NCBI GenBank assembly: GCA_019828595.1
Contig: JAHQRK010000032.1
Coordinates: 372,001-436,000, forward strand
Direction: 5' to 3'
Length of the DNA stretch: 64,000 nt
From: Aphanomyces cochlioides
Taxonomy: Eukaryota; Oomycota; Saprolegniomycetes; Saprolegniales; Verrucalvaceae
Shown here in pieces: positions 20,430-30,989 of the stretch. A program made the position numbers and the translations under genes. Positions within the stretch are counted from its first letter, which is position 1, and each line of letters starts with the position of its first letter. The notes beneath the pieces are model-generated. The model was not told where the DNA came from and searched no databases. It saw only the letters and a program-made list of their open reading frames with translations.

Positions 20430-21563
20430 AGTGACATACTTTGTAGTCATGTGATTGTGTGACGATAGAAAGCGGACGGCAAACGCAATGTCTGGTCTTG
20501 TCGCTGTGACCAGGTATTGTAGAGCGCCAGTTAGACTGCGGTACGGTAGCGTTGTTTGCTTGTTGTTTGGCTCAGTGTTCGCTGGTAGGCCTTGAGCTTG
20601 CGGTGTTGGTGCGGTGTCACAATTTCTTATGTGAAACTTAACGAGCAGCTCGTCGACGAACTTCTCTTGCGATATCTTGAGCGTGCGCGTTGTTCGGTTT
20701 CGCTCGACTTTGATGCCAAGCAGGTATGACAATTCTCCTTTGTCTGTCATTTCGAATGTCTGTGTTAGATCTTTTCGAATGGAGTTTAGGACTTCTTTGC
20801 TCTTGGCTGCAATCACGATGTCGTCGACGTACACAGCCAGATAAACGATGCATCGGTGCTGTGAGTTCACCATGACATAGATGCATTGCTCCTTGTGACA
20901 TCTCTTGAACCCGCTTGATTGCAAGTGAGCATCAAGCTTCTTGTACCATTGTCTTGGAGCCTGTTTCAGGCCATAGATCGACTTTTTCAGCTTGCAAACC
21001 AGGTGAGTCTTCCCCACGACTTGATATCTCACAGGCTGTTCCATGCGGATATCCTCGTCAAGGTCTCCATTGAGGAATGCTGTCTTGACGTCGAGTTGCG
21101 CCGTCTCAAGGTCAAGCCTGGCGATGATGGCGCAGAGCATTCGAAGGGAATCAAGGCGTAGAACTGGTGCGTAAGTGTCGGTGAAGTCCACTCCCGCAAA
21201 TTGTAGGTATCCTTTCTGACAAAGGCGCGCTTTGAATCGTTCAAGCGACCCATCTTGCTTGTACTTTGCCTTCCACACCCATTTGCTTTTCAATGCTTTG
21301 CGATTTGCAGGTAGTTCGACCAGGTCCCACACGTCATTTGCTAACATTTCTTGATATTCAGCGTTCGTGGCTTCTATCCACTGGGTACGATCAGCGCTTC
21401 TGTCGACGTCTTGGAAGGTCTGTGGCTCGACGATCTTTGTGTCAAGAGCATTTTCGACATTGTTGACTTTGAACCGCTTGGGTTTCTTGGATGTTCGACT
21501 CGAGTGGCGTGTTGCAGGTCGTTTGTTGGTACGTGTGGAGCTCTCCTTGTCAGTGTCGTGCAT
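20430..21563 (-). pseudogene. Copia 2 reverse transcriptase
   Basis: RVT_2 reverse transcriptase with all motifs: WVWKAKYKQDGS, KARLCQKGYLQ, LDVKTAFLNGD (first catalytic Asp), SIYGLKQAPRQWYKKLD, YVDDIVIAA (catalytic Asp pair), LGIKVERN and YLVTATRPDIAFAVR. The enzyme core is uninterrupted over about 380 residues. It is preceded by a Lys/Arg/Ser-rich linker and is one frame off from both the upstream integrase and the downstream RNase H, so it would only be made as a fusion if the shifts were bypassed or are sequence errors. Confidence 0.9.
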
Positions 21564-23200
21564 ATGTTGGGGTTGTTCGAGCTCATCGTCGGGGATGTTG
21601 AAGGGACTTTACTTAGGTCATCGTCCAATGCCAGTTTTCCTGTCGATTCGATCGTGGGAATAACCAGTCTGCCCGTCTTGAAGTCCTGTTCTTGGAACAT
21701 TTTGCCGTTGCGGATTTTTGTTTCGTCAAACTTCACAGAGCGCGATGTTTGTATGGTACGTGTCTTCGGGTTGTAAAGCAAGTAACCGAGTTTGTTCTTA
21801 GCATAACCGACGAACACGCAAGGGATCGCTGGATTTGAAAGCTTTGACGATAGTTCGGCTTTCGGCACATACATGTAGGCAAGACAACCAAAGGTTTTGA
21901 GCATATGGAGTCTGCTAGGTTTCCCAAACAAGGCTTCGTACGGCGTTCGCTGATTGAGAAGCTCTTGCGGGGTGTTGTTGTACACATGGATAACATGCTC
22001 CAATGCATATCCCCACAGCGTCGCTGGCCATCCGCTGATTGTCATGTAAGTCCTGACCTTGCTGAATATGTATTCATTTGTCTTCTCAGCAAGGTGATTC
22101 TCTTCGGGGGTATGCGCATTTGTGAACTTCTGTTTGATCCCTCTTGCGCTGCATGCTGCGCGAAAGTTTGTGCTTGTGTACTCGCCGCCTCCGTCCGAAT
22201 AGATGTTGCTTATGCGTGAGTCTCTTCTTTGATTGTCGAGCTCTGATGTCAGCTCTTCCAGGTGCAGTATCGCTTCGTCTTTCGACTTGAGGAGACGACC
22301 AAAGATGAAACGGGATGCATGGTCAGTGAACACACTGGTATACTTCTGTCCATGGATTGTTTTCGGAGTAATTGGTCCGCATAGGTCGGTGCTGAGGCTT
22401 TCCAAGGGGAGTGGAGCGACGTAGTGATGTTGGTTCCTGAACGACACACGTTTGGCTTGGCCCTGCATGCATCCATCGCACAGCGTTTTCGTCGAGGACA
22501 AGTCTTCGTCCTTGTTCAGGATCGGCTTGATAATCTTCGCAACTTGGTCGAAGTTGGTGTGGTTCAGCTTGTTGTGACAGTGTACTAACTTCTCGTCCGT
22601 GGTGATGGCGTTGACTTGGTTCCGCATTGTGTGTTGGAGTACATACATGTCGTTGTGGAGTTTGAAAGTGAGTACCCTTGGCTGTTGTTGGCGTTCATAG
22701 ATCGTTTCGACTAGATCTTGCTTCACGAGCTGGTAGCCCATCCTCAACAATTGTATATGGGAGATGAGGTTCTTGTAGATGTTGGGTTCGAATGTCACAT
22801 TGTCAAGCACGAGGATCGACGGCTTCGTGCCTTCATTCAGTTCAATGCATGCGGTGCCACAGCAGCCCCTCATTTTGTCGCCATTGGGTAAGATCAGGTT
22901 GGCGTCGCCATGACAGTTTTTGACGTAGTGTTGATTGCCAGTGACGTGACCGGTGGCACAATTGTCAAGGGTCCAGTGAGTTTCTTGACCTCGACATTCA
23001 TTGTGGCTGATGGCATTGATATTGTAGGTGATATCCTCATCATCTGAGCCTTTCGGTTTCTTTGTGGTCGTCTTCTTGAACGAGGTGCGCGAGGTACCGT
23101 TTTTCTTTTGATATCCCCCCTTCCCTATCTTTTCACGATAGTTCGGATCGAAGTCATCATGGTCTTGAGCGACGTGGTCGCCATTCTTGCGGCAAATGAA
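21374..23200 (-). pseudogene. Copia 2 zinc knuckle, protease and integrase
   Basis: Starts with a zinc-knuckle-like WCFICRKNGDH (about 23190), then the protease motif WTLDNCATGHVTG (about 22980). Here DNC stands where most copia proteases have DSG. The frame is open from there through the pre-integrase zinc site (HNKLNHTNF and LCDGCMQGQ) and the integrase core: LSTDLCGPI (Asp), YSDGGGEYTS (Asp), and Glu in the NHLAEKTNEY motif. The C-terminal part has YEALFGKPSRLHMLKTFGC and GYLLYNPKT. About 500 residues, ending in a frameshift to the RT near 21560. Confidence 0.85.
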
Positions 23201-23213
23201 GCACCACTTTCCG

Positions 23214-24113
23214 TCAAGGTGCTTTGTTGATTGTGCTCAACTTTGTCTTTAGCGCATTGATCTCACTGGTGATGCTGTTGAAGTCGTTGCCGGTCTTGCG
23301 TTTCTTGTGGTCGTGCTCTTTTGGCGACTGCGCGGACTGAGAACGTTTACGCTCTTTTCGCTTCTCCTCTTCGTTCAGTAGTGCACTCGTTAAGACTTTC
23401 AAGCTGATGTCTTGAGTAGGAGTGGGCTTCAGATGATTGATGAACGAGTTGAAGTTGTCTGGTCCGTCGTTTGGCAAGGTAACCAAGATCCACTCCACCG
23501 TTTCTTTCTCGTTGATCGCCTTTCCCATGTCGTTTAGGTCACGGATTATCGCGCGTGTCTTCGTGATGTGCTTGAGCATGTCAGATTTGGGGTCAGACTT
23601 CATCTCACACAGACGTCGAAGCACATAGATGGTGTTGGACCATTCCTTCTTTTCGTAATTATCGACAAGGGTCTTCCACATCTCGCCGGGCGTTTTATCC
23701 TCTCGGATCATGTCGAAGACTTCATCCGAGAGAGATGTTTGAAGGTAAGTCTTGGCTAAGTTCTGTTTGTCTGAGTACTCTACGACCTGTTATGGTGTAG
23801 CGTCAGCTTCCAGCGTTTCAGAGCCGGTGATGATGCCCCAGATGTGTCGCAGTTGACACACACCCTCGCACTTGGCCTTGAAGGTTGAAAAGTTCTTGCC
23901 GTCAAATCTAACCTTGCGTAGTAGGTCCTTGGCTTCCGCTTCGGTGGTTGTCGACGTTGACTTCGTCATGGTGCTCTGCAAGCGCATCGACTACATCTCC
24001 TTCTTTTGTTGCTCGATCAGAGCCCTCAATTCTCCAAGCTCGTTGGACATGATTTCGATTGCTCCGGCTTGTTCGAGTTCCGACTGCGTGGGGGATGCGG
24101 GAGGTGTAGACAT
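23214..24113 (-). pseudogene. Copia 2 gag with two nonsense codons
   Basis: Capsid protein of the element. The ATG at 24113 opens a frame with MSTPPASPTQSELEQAG, stops at TAG (23993-23991), continues with TEAEAKDLLRKVRFDGKNFS, stops again at TAA (about 23792-23790) and goes on with a typical UBN2/gag body (GEMWKTLVDNYEKKEW, then YVLRRLCEMK, then KETVEWILVTLPND) and a Lys/Arg-rich tail. All three pieces are in one frame, so two point mutations have killed it. It is separated from the 5' LTR by only 47 bp. Confidence 0.8.
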
Positions 24114-24149
24114 AGTTGATCGTTATTGGTTTCTTTTAAGAGAAAGTAC

Positions 24150-24160
24150 GGCTGTTAACC
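24150..24160 (-). other. Candidate primer binding site, copia 2
   Basis: Directly inside the 5' LTR the minus strand reads GGTTAACAGCC, differing at three of eleven positions from the equivalent site of copia 1. The primer tRNA was not identified. Confidence 0.4.
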
Positions 24161-24287
24161 TTACAGGAAGTCTTGACACGGCGGGGGTGAATTCAAGAGT
24201 GAGATTAGGGCGTTAAATTGAGTGGCCTTGGGCCAGTTCTGTAGTGTCCTATTTCTATTGGACAATAATATAAATTTTCCACAGTTA
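24161..24287 (-). repeat. 5' LTR of copia element 2
   Basis: 127 bp, see the 3' copy. The TAACTG start and CTGTAA end are supported by the CTTCC duplication beyond it (24288-24292). Confidence 0.7.
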
Positions 24288-24745
24288 CTTCCACCATACA
24301 CACTTTGCTTGATGCAATGCATATTGTCATTCGACACCTTGAAAAGTGCCTGAAACGCTTGTTTGCACACACTCCCGACTAAAGGGACCATATAAGTAGA
24401 GCAATTGCGTTCACCCTTGCCGCGTACAACATCAAACGTGGCACACAGAGATAGTGTAGTGTAGATACAAGCAGATAGTCGATCCTTCGACATAGCCTTC
24501 ATTGACTCCAAGAAAGCTGACACTTCCGATGTTTTGCCAGCAAGGCAAGCGTTCTTGCAGTACATGCCACTGCAAATTCTTGTAGCTTCTTCAACCGAAG
24601 CCTGCTGGCTAGGCTCACTGAACACAAACTCGATAGGGTTGTATTGGTCGTCATCGCTCGAATAGAGGGATTCATCGACCTCATCGGCGACGTAGTCTTC
24701 ATCGCTCTCGCTACCACTCATCTGATGTTTAATACAACTGACCAC
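24288..24745 (-). pseudogene. Transposase-like gene, 5' part (split by copia 2)
   Basis: About 150 residues. A Glu/Asp-rich N-terminus (SGSESDEDYVADEVDES) is followed by GMYCKNACLAGKTSEVSAFL and ERNCSTYMVPLVGSVCKQAF, then QALFKVSNDNMHCIKQSVYGG, where the copia 2 LTR cuts in. The pattern VCxxAFxxxxxVS before a basic HxNxG region is shared by a widespread transposase-like family, but I cannot name it with certainty. Two ATGs lie close together at the start (24745 and 24721). CCAAT boxes occur upstream (24903-24953). The remainder is at 18435-18807. Confidence 0.5.
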
Positions 24746-26133
24746 ACGAACAGTGTTTTTTCTGTTATTATTGTGGATTCGCTAAAAATTTCCCAATTTG
24801 GATTCGTTTTTTGTATCAATCTCCAATCGCGCCAATACATTGGATGAATGCAAATTAGAACAGTACTTTCTCTCATGGGAACTGTACTTTCTCACAAATC
24901 TTATTCAGCCAATCACAATCGCCCAAAATATTTATTAGCCAATGGCGTCGATTGGTGAATCGATCCGCCGGCGTGATTCGATTGAACGGGGTCTGGAAAT
25001 TCGTATCAAATCAACAATATCTCAAAAATAAGATTTCAGAGTGCGAAAACTTTGAAGTCGTTTATCTCAGCAATTAATTTTGCAAGGAAGTCCGATTTTG
25101 TTTTCCATGGTTTCATTATTGTCCCCTGTTCGAAACGGTGATGCTTGCCCAAGTTGTAATGTTTGCCCACAGACGTAGCAGCGTAGTAAGCCCCAACGAT
25201 CATGGAGTGTGTTTAAATATTTCGAAATGCGAGGAAACAACGCAAGCTTGCTACTCTGTCGTTATATTTGAACGTAGCGTTAGTACAGAATAGACTCGAC
25301 GGTTGTCAGATCAATCAGGCGTACCCGAGCACGGGGAGGCCGCCATTAAAATTGAGTGAGGATAGTTGTTGAAACTTACAGAAAGCCAAAGTGAAATCCA
25401 AAGGCTTTGCCATACAGCTATGGGGCCTTATGGCTGTTTTGACAATACGACTGGGGGGCAAGTGCAGATTCCAACGCCTCGAGGTGTAATACTTTGGCAC
25501 TTTGTCGCTTTAGCTTCCAGGTAAGGTCGTCGCATTGCATGCTTGACTTGTTTGACGTGTGGAATGGAATACTAGTACTCCAGTTGTGTCTTGGACTAAT
25601 CGTGCGCCTTCATGCACACTGACTACATCAGTGCCAAAGCGAACAAAACGTTTTATCCAATCATTTTCGTGAATTGAAATTATTTTAGCCAATCATATTG
25701 CTCCAAAAGATTTCTATGGGCTGTTATGAAGCTTCTGTAGCAATGGCAGACGGGCAAACGGTCGATACAATGCACAATATCGCTAATAGCAACGTGTCAT
25801 ACAAGTACAAGGCGGCGACAACAGGAAACACGATGGATATTTCCTCTCGTCGTGGAAAGTGCTCCTGCGTACGTCCCAAAGTGTCTGCATTTGCATTTTT
25901 CTCTATAAATTTATATTTGACTCATTTACACTGATCATAGGATTGATTGCCTCAAATGGTGAGACTTTCGCCCGAATTTGTTCTAGAAGGCAGAAAAACG
26001 CACCATATTTAGATCGAATGGTGCGTTCTTTTTCACGCACCTTTGAAGTTCAACCTGCATTCTTCGCCCCATAGAGAAAAAGAACGTGTCCAATCCAACA
26101 CAAAAAAGCTCTCTCCATCGTTCGTCTCCGTGA
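24746..26133. other. Intergenic region with CCAAT boxes and a hairpin
   Basis: No recognisable gene. Short minus-strand frames at 25315-25692 have no family features. CCAATCA or its complement occurs near 24903, 24940, 25657 and 25689. A 10-bp hairpin (25997-26006 with 26018-26027), with A5 before it and T5 after it, lies 110 bp before the acyltransferase start and resembles the one at 631-677. Confidence 0.4.
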
Positions 26134-27986
26134 ATGCTGCTCCATCTCCTGCTCCTCGGCGCCGTGATTGGCATCGTCCTTCCCTTCTATGGATATGGCA
26201 TGCTCTCCAACTTCCTTCGCTTTGCCTGTCATCTTTACTTTCGCCACATCTCCGTCCATGGCATCAACAATCTCCCGAGAGAAGGTACACGACGTCGTCC
26301 CCGTCTGTCCATCATCTCAACACTTCACGTAGGTCCTGTCGTTGTCTGTCCCAACCATCCTAACATGATGATCGATGTGCTCCTCGTTTTGACGCAATGC
26401 ACGCACATGGGACGCAATCCATACGCATGGGCCAAAGCTTCGTTGTTCAAACATCCCATTGGAGGGAAAATCCTCCGTGCACTGGGAGCTGTGCCAGTCT
26501 ATCGACCGCCAGGAAAGCTCGCAAATCAAGACACCGACTCGGAGAAGACGCCTGAAGAGATTGCCGAAGCGACACGTCATATGTTTGAGGAGACTTGGAA
26601 AGTCCTGCATCAAGGAAACCTCGTCGTGTTGTTCCCAGAAGGAACGTCGTATACCCTCCCACACATGCTCGAGCTTCGGACCGGCGTCATGCGTGTTGCC
26701 ACTGGCTTTGTTAAGACGTACGAGACGCCAATCACAGTGGTGCCATTGGGTTTGACGTACTTCAACAAAGATCGTTTCCGCAGGTAAGAAAAATTCCAGC
26801 AATCTCGACGTCACATTTGGCATGTAGTGAAGTATGCCTCGAATTTGGAGAACCCATCGTTATTGATCAAGCTACGATCCAAACAGAGGGCTTTCGTACT
26901 GACGAACGATCTGATGTCAAGAAATTGACCGAGCAGCTTCAGGTAACAGCTCAAGCTGTTGGAATGTCACTCAACGTTGTTTTGTAGGAACGCATGCACC
27001 GCGTGACATTGAACGCCAACGACTTTGAATCGTTTCGCATCGCACGGGCAATTCGACGTCTCTATTGCACCGCGGCACTCAGTCCGAAAGACGATGTTCA
27101 CTTGACACAGCAGCTGGTTCACTTGGTCGAAGGAAAACTCACGACCAAAGAGACTGAGAGCGTGTACGACTACTCTCGCATTACTTAGATCTCACGGCTC
27201 TTCGCATGTATAGTGTTTTGACTCAACTGAAAGCCGACGTCTCGAAGTATCAGCAAAAACTGGACGATTGGCGACTCAAAGACCAAGATTTGGCTCTCGA
27301 TGTGAAGGAAACACCTGTGGCAACGCTTGCATTTGAGCGACTTGCGTTCTTGCTCGTGCTCCTGCCAGTAGCTACGCCAGGTTTGCTGCTTAACCTTCCG
27401 TTCTATTTGCTTGGTACTGTGACACCAATCATCTTCATTGACTGAACGTTGCTGTAGGTAGGAAATTGAACACGATCGCTGGCTACACTGAATCGAGATC
27501 CATGTTCAAACTGGCGGCTGGCATGTATGTCGCCTTCTATTCAATTGTGAGAAGCTGACTGATAACTAGTATTCTCGTGCCAGCACAATGGGTTATACTC
27601 ATCTCAACAGCAGCTTATCTCTATGGGTCAACTGCAGCTTATGTGCTCATGATTGCACTGCCCTTCTTTCTCTACTCGCATATTCGCGTGCTGGAAGAAA
27701 GCCGAACCATCATGCAAAATGTGTGGTTTCTCCTCAATCTAGCAACGCGAAAAGAGCACGTCGAGGCTCTTCGTAAGGAAAGATCAGCGCTGGTCCCCGT
27801 CGTTCAGGTAGAGTTTGATATTGTGGGATGGACTCTTTTAACGACTGATAGAATCTTGTGAACACACTGGTGAAGGATCCTGTCATGGAACGAGTGAAAA
27901 AAGCTGCTGAGGGTGCAGGTTCGCCGAGATTGCCAACAGGGCTGGCATTTGCCAAGCGACAAGAGTCCCGAACCGACTTCATGTAA
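26134..27986 (+). CDS. Glycerol-3-phosphate (dihydroxyacetone-phosphate) O-acyltransferase, Gpt2/Sct1-like
   Basis: ER membrane enzyme making lysophosphatidate, the first step of glycerolipid synthesis. Deduced exons: 26134-26284, 26333-26783, 26828-26942, 26988-27163, 27214-27413, 27458-27524, 27570-27807, 27852-27986 (510 residues); the seven introns are 44-50 nt, all GT-AG. The first 20 residues are hydrophobic. The PlsC domain shows NHPNMMID (His59, Asp65; the H-X5-D spacing seen in yeast Gpt2), VLFPEGTSY (about 149-157) and VPLGLTYFNKDRF. The C-terminal half has two or three membrane spans (LAFLLVLLPVATPGLLLNL; VILISTAAYLYGSTAAYVL). The 48-nt first intron is in frame without a stop, so its removal is inferred from the LPREGPVVVCPNHP continuity. 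Family is confident, exact substrate preference is not. Confidence 0.88.
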
Positions 27987-28954
27987 CTATTCAGCGAAGA
28001 GTGTAGTCTAAACTAACCTACCGCATCCATAATGTAAATGAAGCATCAATGATAGAGATTGATCGTTCCATCTTGGCACACCCTCGTGGGAAATCAATGT
28101 AGCAAAGATATCTCTTGGGGAAACAAGAAGATTGCACTAAATCGGCGCTCAGGATGAACGATACACACCAGTCCTGCGGAGATGATCGAGATATCCACAG
28201 CTGGTAAATTATCATACTCTCTCCCCTGCATTTGTATCGACCCTGAGGGACAATCCTGCAATTCCTTTCCTCGTTCATCACGGTTTTCCTCCCTCTCTAC
28301 TCCCTCAAGAGCCCTAATCTTAGACGGGGCAATCCTTGTCCCCCCCTTGGCGCTCACCCCGCGTTACATTTCAAGGACAACCCTGGTACCTCTGAGAGCT
28401 AGCGTCCCCCTGGCTCCTCAGGCTCAATTCCTGACGAAATGAGGTGACGACTCTGTAAAATGAGCTCCATTACCACAAGTCGGGGCAGTATTGGTGTGGC
28501 AAAGGACTCTCCAGGCCAGTTGGGTTGACTCATTTTGAAATGCAATGAGAAATGTTTGCATCGTATGCAACTAGGATGGGACTGCACAGTCGATTCCGTC
28601 GTGTTTATTTTTAGCATTGAGTGCTTGGGGTCGCCAGCCGACGTCCATCTGCAAAATTCACGACAGTCCAAGAGATCGCCCTTGGGCAACAAGCCTTACA
28701 CACGCCAAGCAAGACACTGCATGGCCTTCATGTTGATATCAAGTCTGGTTGACAATCCTTGGAGGAATTTCAAACGAATCTTTATTTTTGTTTTTTTTAT
28801 TGATTTTTTCTTCCATCCTGTGAGACTGACTATGTGTAGTTTTTATTATGAATTTTATAATATTTTTGCAATGGCATACTTAAATCAAGTATAGATTTCA
28901 TAACGTGAGAACAAATCCGCTTTTGTGGGGGCACATTCAAGCAACCGACGCGGC
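27987..28954. other. Intergenic region without recognised gene
   Basis: Minus-strand open stretches (28018-28281, 28399-28692) have no family features. The 28160-28450 part is C-rich and unlike its AT-rich surroundings. The 180 bp before the Rab start are AT-rich. Confidence 0.3.
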
Positions 28955-29711
28955 ATGGTGGTTCACAGCAGCAAGTATGATCTCCTGGTGAAGCTTCTCC
29001 TTATCGGCGACAGCGGTACAGCTCTTGATGTGCTTTACCTCTTATTTGTTGCGCTAGGTGTCGGCAAGTCTTGCCTCCTCATGCGGTATTCGGACGACTC
29101 GTTCACGACCTCCTTCATCACAACAATCGGAATTGACTTCAAAGTCAAGACGATTGAAGTGGATGGAAAGCGTGTGAAGCTCCAGATTTGGGACACAGCA
29201 GGTCAAGAACGCTTTCGTACGATAACAACTGCATACTACAGAGGAGCGATGGGAATTTTGCTCGTGTACGACGTGACCGACGACCATTCTTTCCAGAGTA
29301 CGACTGTTGCCTCTGTAGTATGAATCCCCTCATCTTAATTAGATGTGCGCAACTGGATGCGACAGATTCAACAGCATGCGTCGCCCAATGTGAATAAAAT
29401 CCTGATCGGCAACAAGTGCGACGTAGATCCATCGGAGCGAGTACATTACCATTACTTTGCAACACTGGGAGCTCAATCTCATGTAGGCTGTAACGAAAGA
29501 ACAAGGTGAAGCTCTTGCTGCGGAATATGGCGTGCAGTTCTTCGAAACCTCAGCCAAGAGCAACTTGAATGTCGAAGAAGCCTTCCGTAGCATCGCAGTC
29601 GACGTCCAGAAGCGTTTGGCCGAATGCGATAGCGATCGATTAGACGTGGCGAACGAAAGCCGCATCAAACTCGACGAGCAGACCGCACGACCCTCGGAAG
29701 GTTGTTGCTAA
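28955..29711 (+). CDS. Rab GTPase, Rab8/Sec4/RabE type
   Basis: Small GTPase that recruits effectors for exocytic vesicle traffic from Golgi to plasma membrane. Exons 28955-29015, 29058-29297, 29343-29440, 29487-29711 give 207 residues; introns are 42, 45 and 46 nt. All nucleotide-binding motifs are intact: GDSGVGKS (residues 18-25, split by intron 1), the switch I Thr in [25 protein letters not shown] and ETSAK. The protein ends in Gly-Cys-Cys, a double geranylgeranylation signal. The IGIDFK and [15 protein letters not shown] motifs are those of the Rab8/Rab10/Rab13/Sec4 group; Rab1 would be the closest alternative. The stop is 120 bp from the convergent cyclin gene. Confidence 0.92.
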
Positions 29712-29831
29712 ATTGATTTTATATGCACAAACTACTCAGTGGACTATCAATTCTTCATGGGCGGACGACATGCAAGGAACAAGATGAAGAGAAAGGAGGA
29801 GATGTCTATGGTACAGTTAAATAGGGGATAT

Positions 29832-30782
29832 CTAGTCTATGGATTGACAGATGCGGCACGCGCAGGAAGGCACATCAGCATGACGCCACGACTTGGAGAG
29901 TCGAGCGTTGTGTTTACAGACGACAGATTGGTGGATCGCAGAGGATAGGTCCTTGTCTTGACGATCAAGGTTCATGTGAAGGAGGACAAAGCGCAGGACA
30001 GGATCACGAAGCCGCTCTTCGATGGCTCCGATGGAGAAGTTGGCATCGGGTTGGAACTCGGTGACCAAAAAGGCAATCGCATCCACGACATTAGCCACGG
30101 GAAGAGCTTGGAACGCAACATCCATCAGACTTAGGTCGACGAAGTACAATGCATCGTCAAGCTGTGTGTCGGTGAGTTCGATGGCACCGGAGGCCAGAGC
30201 GTCATAGAAGGACGAGAGGATCGTTGGATGCAAGATACGGAAGCCGAGACGTTTGAGGATCTGGCATTCGAGGACGAGGACATGATGCCACGTCCAGTTG
30301 CCCTTGCCATGGCCTTGTCGTTGTTGGAGCGTCTTCTTGACCCGGAGTTTCTCCAAGTTCGTCTGTGTCTCGTTGAATTTCGCTGCGAGCCAGATGCACG
30401 ACACGCTGACAACTTCGAGCCATTCCAACGTGATGGGTTGGACTTTGAGAAAGCGGTCAAGGAGCGAAATGCAAATATGGATTGTCTCGGGTTGCAAGCC
30501 GAGGTTGCTCGTCAATGTGTACAGCGCTGCAACGTAAAAGTTGCGGTCTTGGTTGTTCACATACCGCAGTCGTGTCTTGCGCTGCTGCCACGTTGATGCT
30601 GAACATTCCTCATCGTCGTCCGCGGCTGGGTTGTCGTTGTTCGTTGTGCGGTAGCTCTTGGATTGATGGAGACGTCCTCGGTGGAGCGTAAACTTGTCCG
30701 TGAGTTTCGCCATCACATCGTGACGGCAACGTTTCACAGAGACTTCATCCCTCACTGGCGACAGAGAGCGCTTGTGCACCAT
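29832..30782 (-). CDS. Cyclin, N-terminal cyclin-box protein
   Basis: Regulatory partner of a cyclin-dependent kinase. A single exon of 316 residues starts at ATG 30782 in good context; the open frame extends further upstream but has no ATG there. A basic N-terminal tail (KRSLSPVRDEVSVKRCRHD) precedes the cyclin box: RNFYVAALYTLTSNLGLQPE, then ICISLLDRFLKV, then VSCIWLAAKFNE with the conserved helix-3 Lys-Phe and helix-5 Glu, then LECQILKRLGFRI. A weaker second fold continues to about residue 270. Ser-Pro sites in the tail may be CDK targets. The exact class (A/B/D) cannot be told. It converges on the Rab gene. Confidence 0.85.
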   Translation of the reverse strand: MVHKRSLSPVRDEVSVKRCRHDVMAKLTDKFTLHRGRLHQSKSYRTTNNDNPAADDDEECSASTWQQRKTRLRYVNNQDRNFYVAALYTLTSNLGLQPETIHICISLLDRFLKVQPITLEWLEVVSVSCIWLAAKFNETQTNLEKLRVKKTLQQRQGHGKGNWTWHHVLVLECQILKRLGFRILHPTILSSFYDALASGAIELTDTQLDDALYFVDLSLMDVAFQALPVANVVDAIAFLVTEFQPDANFSIGAIEERLRDPVLRFVLLHMNLDRQDKDLSSAIHQSVVCKHNARLSKSWRHADVPSCACRICQSID

Positions 30783-30911
30783 GGAGCGAAAATGAGAGAA
30801 TGGCGTCGAGATACCCCATGCGGCATCAGACGAGATGCTCGAGAGTCTCCTACACTGTGCAACTTGGATTTTCGCGGTCAAATCGACGCATGTTTCGGTG
30901 CTCACAAAATC

Positions 30912-30959
30912 CCACCAATCAAATCACACAATTCTTGAACGAAACAATCTGATTGGTGG
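30912..30959. promoter_or_regulatory. Inverted CCAAT-box pair upstream of the cyclin gene
   Basis: CCACCAATCA (30912-30921) and its exact complement TGATTGGTGG (30950-30959), 28 bp apart, with a third CCAATC at 30972. They lie 130-190 bp upstream of the cyclin ATG, a plausible NF-Y-type promoter. Confidence 0.5.
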
Positions 30960-30989
30960 ATTTTTCTTCCGCCAATCGATTCCAGGGCG

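Larger units (their letters stand above)
18813..24287 (-). mobile_element. Ty1/copia LTR retrotransposon 2
   Basis: 5.5-kb element with direct repeats at 18813-18929 and 24161-24287 as LTRs and a 5-bp target duplication CTTCC (18808-18812 and 24288-24292). Gag, protease, integrase, RT and RNase H follow in copia order on the minus strand. A purine-rich tract (TGGGGAAG) precedes the 3' LTR and a primer-binding-like sequence follows the 5' LTR. It carries two nonsense codons in gag and frame changes between gag/protease, integrase/RT and RT/RNase H, so this copy is defective although all catalytic residues of RT and integrase remain. It disrupts a transposase-like gene. Confidence 0.85.

Noticed and set aside
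24157..24297. Direct repeat at 18813/24161 as a duplicated exon of the transposase-like gene
   Set aside because: The frame through the repeat is not protein-like beyond the junction, whereas the 5-bp CTTCC duplication, the purine tract and the position directly outside gag and the 3' region fit LTRs.
27164..27213. Frameshift in the acyltransferase near 27190
   Set aside because: A 50-nt GT-AG intron (27164-27213) restores the frame exactly, and matches the size of the other introns.
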